A stretch of 10,657 nucleotides of DNA from Desulfobacteraceae bacterium 4572_89. Its GTDB lineage: Bacteria > Desulfobacterota > Desulfobacteria > Desulfobacterales > Desulfobacteraceae. A program made the translations under genes and the position numbers. A model generated the notes under the pieces. That model was not told the DNA's origin. It saw only the letters and a program-made list of their open reading frames with translations, and made no database searches. Every line of letters begins with the position of its first letter. The first letter of the stretch is position 1. Where the stretch lies: positions 1-10,657 of the forward strand of contig NBML01000053.1 in NCBI GenBank assembly GCA_002085465.1. The letters are read 5' to 3'. Positions 5,902-10,657 of this stretch are shown piece by piece.

Positions 5902-7899
5902 ATGAAACAAAATATTGCCAGGGCTATTTTTCGATCCCTTTTCCTATTTTTTTTATTGTATGGAATTTCATGGGCTGAAACTGAAAAGTCTGAACCCGAA
6001 TATACCAGTGAAATGGATACCATTGTGGTCACAGCAGGCAGAGTGGAAGAACAAAAAAAAGAAATTGCCGCAAGCATAACTATTCTGGATGACCAGGAAA
6101 TCAAGATCTCTTCAGCCAGAGACCTTGGAGAACTTCTTGCTGAAAAAGGTGTTGGTACCATTAAAAAATATCCAGGGAATCTGACCACACTGGGCATCAG
6201 GGGGTTTAGAACAGATTCCCATGGCAATGATCTCAAGGGCCATGTGCTGATTCTGCTCAATGGCCGCAGGGCAGGCACTGGAAATGTGGCCAAGATTCTC
6301 ACCAAAAATATTGAGCGCATCGAAATTATTCGGGGACCTGCCTCGGTCCAGTATGGATCAGCAGCAATGGGGGGTGTTGTTAATGTTATTACACGCCAGG
6401 GGAAAGAAAAACCCACTGTATTTGCCCAGGGGTATTTAGGTAGTTTCAGCCATGAAGAGATCAGCGCAGGCGGTTCTGGTAAAATCAATGGATTTGATTT
6501 TTCTGGAAGTGCAACTAAGGAAGAACAGGGGGATTATACCACGGGCAATGGCACAAAATATCAGAACACTGGATTTGACAATCGGGAAAGTCTGAGTCTG
6601 AATCTGGGATATGAGTTTTTACCTGGCAATAGACTGGGTTTTTTATTCAATGGATTTGAAGTGGACAAGGCTGGTTCTCCAAGCTATCTGAGTCAGAATG
6701 ATCTGGATGATTATACAGACAAATCCAATCAATCTTTTGACCTTGTCCTGGAAGGAGAAACCGTAAGTCAGATTTTTTCCTGGAAGGCAGGATATTTCCA
6801 GGGCAAAGATGAAGACACCTGGATGGACCCGACTGCCAGTAATCCCGATGGATGGGATGATGGGATTGCCAGTGAAAGAACAACAGACAGCCAGGGTGCC
6901 CAGGCCCAGGTTTCCGGGGATTTTGGTCCCACCCGCATCACCATTGGATTTGACTGGGTTGAATATGATGTGGAGGCAACCTGGAGCCCTGAAAAAACAT
7001 CCTATGATAATCCAGCCGGTTTTGTGATGGGAAAAACTAAATTTTTAGATGAACGCCTCATCCTGTCTGCAGGTGTCCGCTATGATCAATATGAGGTTGA
7101 TGTGGTTGAACCTGCCGGGAGCACGGCCGATGACAGCAATCTTACGCCCAATATAGGGCTGGTTTATCTGCTGACAGATATTATCAAATTACGTGCAGGA
7201 TACTCAGAAGCTTTTGTCATGCCCGGTGCGGATCAAATGGCTGCCGATTATACCATATGGGGGATGCACTATGCGGGGAACCCTGACCTTTCGCCGGAAA
7301 ACAGCAAAACCTATGAGGCAGGTATGGATGTTTTTTATAGGTCATTGTCTGGTTCCATCACGGGTTTTTATACGGATTTTACGGATAAAATTGAATCAAT
7401 GACCCTGTCAAACGGTGACAGTTCATGGAAAAATGTGGGAAAAGCAAGGATTTCAGGGTTTGAGGGTGAACTGAGTTTTGATCTGGGAGATTATTTTAAC
7501 TGGGATTATGAAATCAAACCCTATGCAGGCTTTACATATCTGACAGAATATGAAGACAGGGAAACCGGGACAGATCTTTTGGAAACCTCTGACCTGACAG
7601 CATCCTATGGTATTTCTGTCTCAGATTTTCAAGGGTTTTCAGCCCGGTTGAATTTTTCCTATATCGGGGAAAAGACAGTTACAGACTATGAAAGTGGATT
7701 TCCCTATTCAGATGTGGAGCTGAAAAGCTCTACAGTGGCCAGTCTGACCCTGAGAAAACAATTGTTTCAGTCTGCAAAAATTGGCCAGCTAAGCCTGCTG
7801 GGTGAAATAAATAATCTCTTTGATAAACAATATGAATATAATAAGGGATATCCCATGCCTGGCAGAAGTTTTTATGTGGGCATAAACTATACATATTAA
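5902..7899 (+). CDS. btuB: TonB-dependent outer-membrane corrinoid receptor, BtuB-like
   Basis: This 665-residue outer-membrane transporter takes up substrate with energy from the TonB complex. A signal peptide occupies residues 1-25 (hydrophobic core FLFFLLYGIS, likely cut after SWA). It is followed by a TonB box around DTIVVTA (39-45) and a plug domain at about 52-165, containing LGIRGFR, HVLILLNGRR, IERIEIIRGPASVQYGS and GGVVNVIT. The remainder is a beta-barrel rich in alternating aromatic strands. The C-terminal segment has NNLFDKQYEY and ends in an aromatic Tyr, as outer-membrane barrels do. Length is close to that of E. coli BtuB. The ATG at 5902 has GGGAG about 8 bases upstream. The preceding B12 riboswitch and following corrinoid-binding fusion point to cobalamin or cobinamide as substrate. 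The family alone would not decide the ligand, so the gene symbol is inferred from context. Confidence 0.9.
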   Translation: MKQNIARAIFRSLFLFFLLYGISWAETEKSEPEYTSEMDTIVVTAGRVEEQKKEIAASITILDDQEIKISSARDLGELLAEKGVGTIKKYPGNLTTLGIRGFRTDSHGNDLKGHVLILLNGRRAGTGNVAKILTKNIERIEIIRGPASVQYGSAAMGGVVNVITRQGKEKPTVFAQGYLGSFSHEEISAGGSGKINGFDFSGSATKEEQGDYTTGNGTKYQNTGFDNRESLSLNLGYEFLPGNRLGFLFNGFEVDKAGSPSYLSQNDLDDYTDKSNQSFDLVLEGETVSQIFSWKAGYFQGKDEDTWMDPTASNPDGWDDGIASERTTDSQGAQAQVSGDFGPTRITIGFDWVEYDVEATWSPEKTSYDNPAGFVMGKTKFLDERLILSAGVRYDQYEVDVVEPAGSTADDSNLTPNIGLVYLLTDIIKLRAGYSEAFVMPGADQMAADYTIWGMHYAGNPDLSPENSKTYEAGMDVFYRSLSGSITGFYTDFTDKIESMTLSNGDSSWKNVGKARISGFEGELSFDLGDYFNWDYEIKPYAGFTYLTEYEDRETGTDLLETSDLTASYGISVSDFQGFSARLNFSYIGEKTVTDYESGFPYSDVELKSSTVASLTLRKQLFQSAKIGQLSLLGEINNLFDKQYEYNKGYPMPGRSFYVGINYTY

Positions 7900-7913
7900 T
7901 TGAGAATATCATC

Positions 7914-10657
7914 ATGAAATTGCTTAAAACTAATATCCAAACCACTATTCCTCCCTTGCTGATTTTTACTGCACTGGGCTTTCTGGTGCTGGTTTTTCTG
8001 GGAATACCCTGCCAGGGCTTTGCCTATCCAATTGAAATAAAGGATGGGGCCGGCAATCAAATGGTTTTTAAAGAAAAACCAATGCAGATTGTTTCTCTGG
8101 TGCCTTCTGCCTCGGAAATTCTTTTTAAAATTGGCGCAAAGGATTTAGTCTCAGGGGTCACTTACCACGATGCAACCCTTGAAGGTGCCCAGGACAAAGA
8201 GATTGTGGGCGGTTTTTTCAGGCCGTCCCTTGAGAAGATCGGCTCTCTAAAGCCTGATTTGCTCATTGTTTCTGACCTGCACAAAGAGATCATTCAGCAC
8301 TACAGCGGATCAGCCTGTCAAGTCTTTGTTTATAAGACTGATACCATTAAAGGGGCCTATAAAAATATTTTGACCCTTGGAAGGATAGTTGACCAGGAGG
8401 TTGAGGCAGGGAATATAGTGGCAGAAAATCAACAGTCCCTTGCCCATATCCAGGCCAAACTGGCCAAATTGAATAAGACCGGATTAAACAAAAATGGTGA
8501 TATAAAACCTAAACGGGTGTTCCGGCTAATGGGAAGGGATACCATTATGACTCCGGGCAGCACTTCATTCCAGAATGAGATGATTCGTGCTGCCGGGGGA
8601 ACACCCCCCGATTTTGGCAGGCAGGGCAGTATTGTGCCTGTGACAAAAGAAGAATGGCAGAACTTTAATCCCCAGGTTATTTACGGGTGTACCCCGGACC
8701 AAGAGGCAGCTGCTAATTTTTTTACCAGACCAGGCTGGAAAGACGTGGATGCAGTAAGGAATCAACAGATCTATTATTTTCCCTGTGAGCTTACCTGCCG
8801 GGCCTCAACAATGATCGGGCCCTTTGTGTCCTGGCTTTCATCAATGATTTATGCACAGGAATTTGCAAACCCTGAAAATGATGTTTATTCTCCAGGGATT
8901 TTGAGCTCAAGACCCTTAAAAATTGATCTGGATCTGGTGGCATCTGCCTCCATCATTCACAGCCCTATATATGATTTTGAAAACAAGACCCTTGTGATTG
9001 ATTTTATTTCTCCCCAGACCATAATTTCCACCCTGGAAGGCCAGAGGGATAATATTAAAACCATTGGTAACCATTATTTGCCTCCTCCCACCTGGTCCCC
9101 CAGTCATTACAAGGGGATTGATCATATAAAGGACTCCATCCGTAAAGCCATTAACAGGGAAAAGCAGGATATTTCTTTCTTGATTACCGGCGCTGACATG
9201 GACAATTTATCCGTTCAGACCCAGGAATTTAAAGAGATGAAGGTAGTGGCCCTGGTAACAGCCGGGGTGATGTCCAATGCCATGCGCATGGCAAAGGATG
9301 AGGGCGCTTATTATGAGCCTGGAACCATCAATGTGATCATTTTGACCAATTACCAATTGTCCAGGCGGGCCATGACCAGGGCCATTATTGCAGGAACAGA
9401 AGCCAAGACAGCAGCACTTGAAGATATGGATATCCGGTCCAGTTATACGCCAAGGATAAATGAAGCCACTGGTACGGGGACGGACAATATACTGGTGGTT
9501 CAGGGTCAGGGCCCAAAAATCAATAATACCGGCGGCCATTCAAAAATGGGAGAATTGATAGCCAGGGCAGTGTACAAGGGGGTGAAAGAGGCAGTACTGA
9601 AACAGAACAAGGTAATTACCGAACGAAATATTTTCCAGCGTCTCAAGGAGAGACAGATCTCCCTGTACAAGTTGTTGAATGATGCTGACTGCGGGTGTCA
9701 GAAAAAAAAGAAAAGTGATTTTTCAGTCCTTGTGGAACACTTACTCCTGAAACCTGAATATGCTGCCTTTATGGAATCCTCCCTGGCCATTAGCGATGAA
9801 TATGAAAAAGGTTTGATCAGCAACCTGGATTTTTTTGATCTCTGGTGTAAACAGGTTGCAGAAGATATTGCCCCCCAAAAAAATAATAAGGTCGAAAATG
9901 AAAAAGTAGAAATTGGCACCCTGGAAAATATTATAACAGATGAATCCATTCCCGTTGTTGTTCGAAAAGCCCTGAACGGGATAATGGCCGGCGCCAGGAT
10001 CAGATTGAACTGGAACACGACTGGAATTAAAAAACGTGTGGTCTCACTTTCGCCCATTATAACAGAAACCATTTATCTGCTTGGAGCCCAGGACCAGCTA
10101 ATTGCCAACACCACCTATTGTAATGTGCCTGCAGAAGCCATGGAAAAGGAAAAAGTCGGGTCTGTGATCCAGATGAATGTGGAGAAAATCATCACCCTTC
10201 ATCCAGATCTGGTGATTGCCAGTGCCCTTTCCAGTGAAAAGCAGCTGGGAACCCTTAAAAAACAGTCTGTTCCCATTTTTAAAGCCCAGAATCCCCAAAC
10301 CTTTGTGCAGATGTGTGACACCACCCTGGAAATCGGGCAGGTTTTGGGAAAACAGGAAAACGCCAGGCAGATTGTTGGTCTGGCCAGGAAACAGGTGGAT
10401 GAAATCCTGGAGCAGACAAAGGATTTGCCCCGGAAAAAAGTCTTTATCCAGATTGGAATGAAACCCCTTCATACAGCCAATAAAGAGATGTTCCTCAATG
10501 AATACATCAAGTTCGGTGGTGGTATCAATATTGCTGAAAATGAGAGATCCGGTATCTACAGCCGTGAAAAGGTGGTCAGGGAAAATCCAGATATAATCCT
10601 TATCGCCACCATGGGAACATCCAAAAAAGCAGGTGAGACCGAACGGAAACGCTGGAT
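7914..10657 (+). CDS. Periplasmic BtuF-CbiZ-BtuF fusion (corrinoid binding and amidohydrolase), 3' end outside window
   Basis: One uninterrupted frame of 914 codons runs to the window edge. Residues 1-37 are a signal peptide, probably cut after GFA; Cys33 does not sit in a good lipobox. Residues 38-330 are a class III helical-backbone substrate-binding domain as in BtuF (IVSLVPSASEILFKIGA, SLEKIGSLKPDLLIVSD, late WKDVDAVRNQQIYYFP). Residues 338-563 are a whole CbiZ domain: ALVTAGVMSNAMRMA, PGTINVIILTN (from 469), TEAKTAALEDMDIRSSYTP (from 495), EATGTGTDN and TGGHSKMGELI (from 539). CbiZ cuts the aminopropanol side of adenosylcobinamide to give cobyric acid, for salvage or remodelling of corrinoids. 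Residues 564-705 are an unassigned linker with Cys593-Gly-Cys595 and a Lys run. From 706 a second BtuF-like domain begins (VVSLSPIITETIYLLGA) and is cut by the window end. ATG 7914 lies 14 bp after the receptor stop, with a weak GAGA site, in the same operon. A periplasmic place for CbiZ follows from the signal peptide and flanking domains but is inferred. Confidence 0.9.
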   Translation, partial: MKLLKTNIQTTIPPLLIFTALGFLVLVFLGIPCQGFAYPIEIKDGAGNQMVFKEKPMQIVSLVPSASEILFKIGAKDLVSGVTYHDATLEGAQDKEIVGGFFRPSLEKIGSLKPDLLIVSDLHKEIIQHYSGSACQVFVYKTDTIKGAYKNILTLGRIVDQEVEAGNIVAENQQSLAHIQAKLAKLNKTGLNKNGDIKPKRVFRLMGRDTIMTPGSTSFQNEMIRAAGGTPPDFGRQGSIVPVTKEEWQNFNPQVIYGCTPDQEAAANFFTRPGWKDVDAVRNQQIYYFPCELTCRASTMIGPFVSWLSSMIYAQEFANPENDVYSPGILSSRPLKIDLDLVASASIIHSPIYDFENKTLVIDFISPQTIISTLEGQRDNIKTIGNHYLPPPTWSPSHYKGIDHIKDSIRKAINREKQDISFLITGADMDNLSVQTQEFKEMKVVALVTAGVMSNAMRMAKDEGAYYEPGTINVIILTNYQLSRRAMTRAIIAGTEAKTAALEDMDIRSSYTPRINEATGTGTDNILVVQGQGPKINNTGGHSKMGELIARAVYKGVKEAVLKQNKVITERNIFQRLKERQISLYKLLNDADCGCQKKKKSDFSVLVEHLLLKPEYAAFMESSLAISDEYEKGLISNLDFFDLWCKQVAEDIAPQKNNKVENEKVEIGTLENIITDESIPVVVRKALNGIMAGARIRLNWNTTGIKKRVVSLSPIITETIYLLGAQDQLIANTTYCNVPAEAMEKEKVGSVIQMNVEKIITLHPDLVIASALSSEKQLGTLKKQSVPIFKAQNPQTFVQMCDTTLEIGQVLGKQENARQIVGLARKQVDEILEQTKDLPRKKVFIQIGMKPLHTANKEMFLNEYIKFGGGINIAENERSGIYSREKVVRENPDIILIATMGTSKKAGETERKRW

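Noticed and set aside
8896..9602. CbiZ as a separate gene overlapping two btuF genes
   Set aside because: No stop codon separates the domains and the frame is continuous from 7914 to 10657, so a single fused gene is what the sequence shows.

Overview
The window looks like chromosomal DNA of a Gram-negative, moderately AT-rich bacterium. The gene content (cobalamin riboswitch, TonB-dependent corrinoid receptor, CbiZ amidohydrolase, two-domain CDP-alcohol phosphotransferase) and the style of the proteins suggest a sulfate-reducing deltaproteobacterium of the Desulfobacteraceae kind. That assignment is an impression from protein character, not a database result.

Positions 1-1370 are a patchwork of gene ends and fragments. 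A minus-strand gene with a Lys/Asp-rich 12-bp tandem repeat enters from the left edge. It is followed by a minus-strand C-terminal fragment of an unidentified protein, perhaps a transposase. This fragment abuts an endonuclease IV gene (nfo) that has lost its natural 5' end. Directly after the nfo stop codon come about 55 codons from the C-terminus of a cysteine-desulfurase-like class V aminotransferase. Both flanks of nfo therefore look like recombination or deletion scars.

Positions 1371-3244 hold an intact minus-strand pair, rhlE (DEAD-box RNA helicase) followed 2 bp later by yehS (DUF1456). Next is a short plus-strand relic of a RecQ-type helicase (3464-4058) that keeps the Walker A region, lacks the rest of the helicase core, and carries a frameshift and a nonsense codon. 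A minus-strand membrane protein with two tandem CDP-alcohol phosphatidyltransferase domains (4098-5381) follows. The 3245-3463 gap shows nothing convincing.

Positions 5382-10657 form a plus-strand corrinoid-uptake unit. A candidate promoter leads into a cobalamin riboswitch (5533-5706) and then a strong intrinsic terminator (5767-5808), the presumed expression platform. After these come a BtuB-like TonB-dependent receptor (5902-7899) and, 14 bp on, a very long open frame (7914 to the window edge, 914 codons visible). The second gene encodes a signal peptide, a BtuF-type corrinoid-binding domain, a complete CbiZ (adenosylcobinamide amidohydrolase) domain, a linker of about 140 residues, and a second BtuF-type domain cut by the window end.

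The likely logic is that scarce B12 relieves termination, the outer-membrane receptor brings corrinoids into the periplasm, and the fusion protein captures them and may cleave the nucleotide-loop side of incomplete or foreign corrinoids there. The BtuF-CbiZ-BtuF fusion is the most unusual object in the window.
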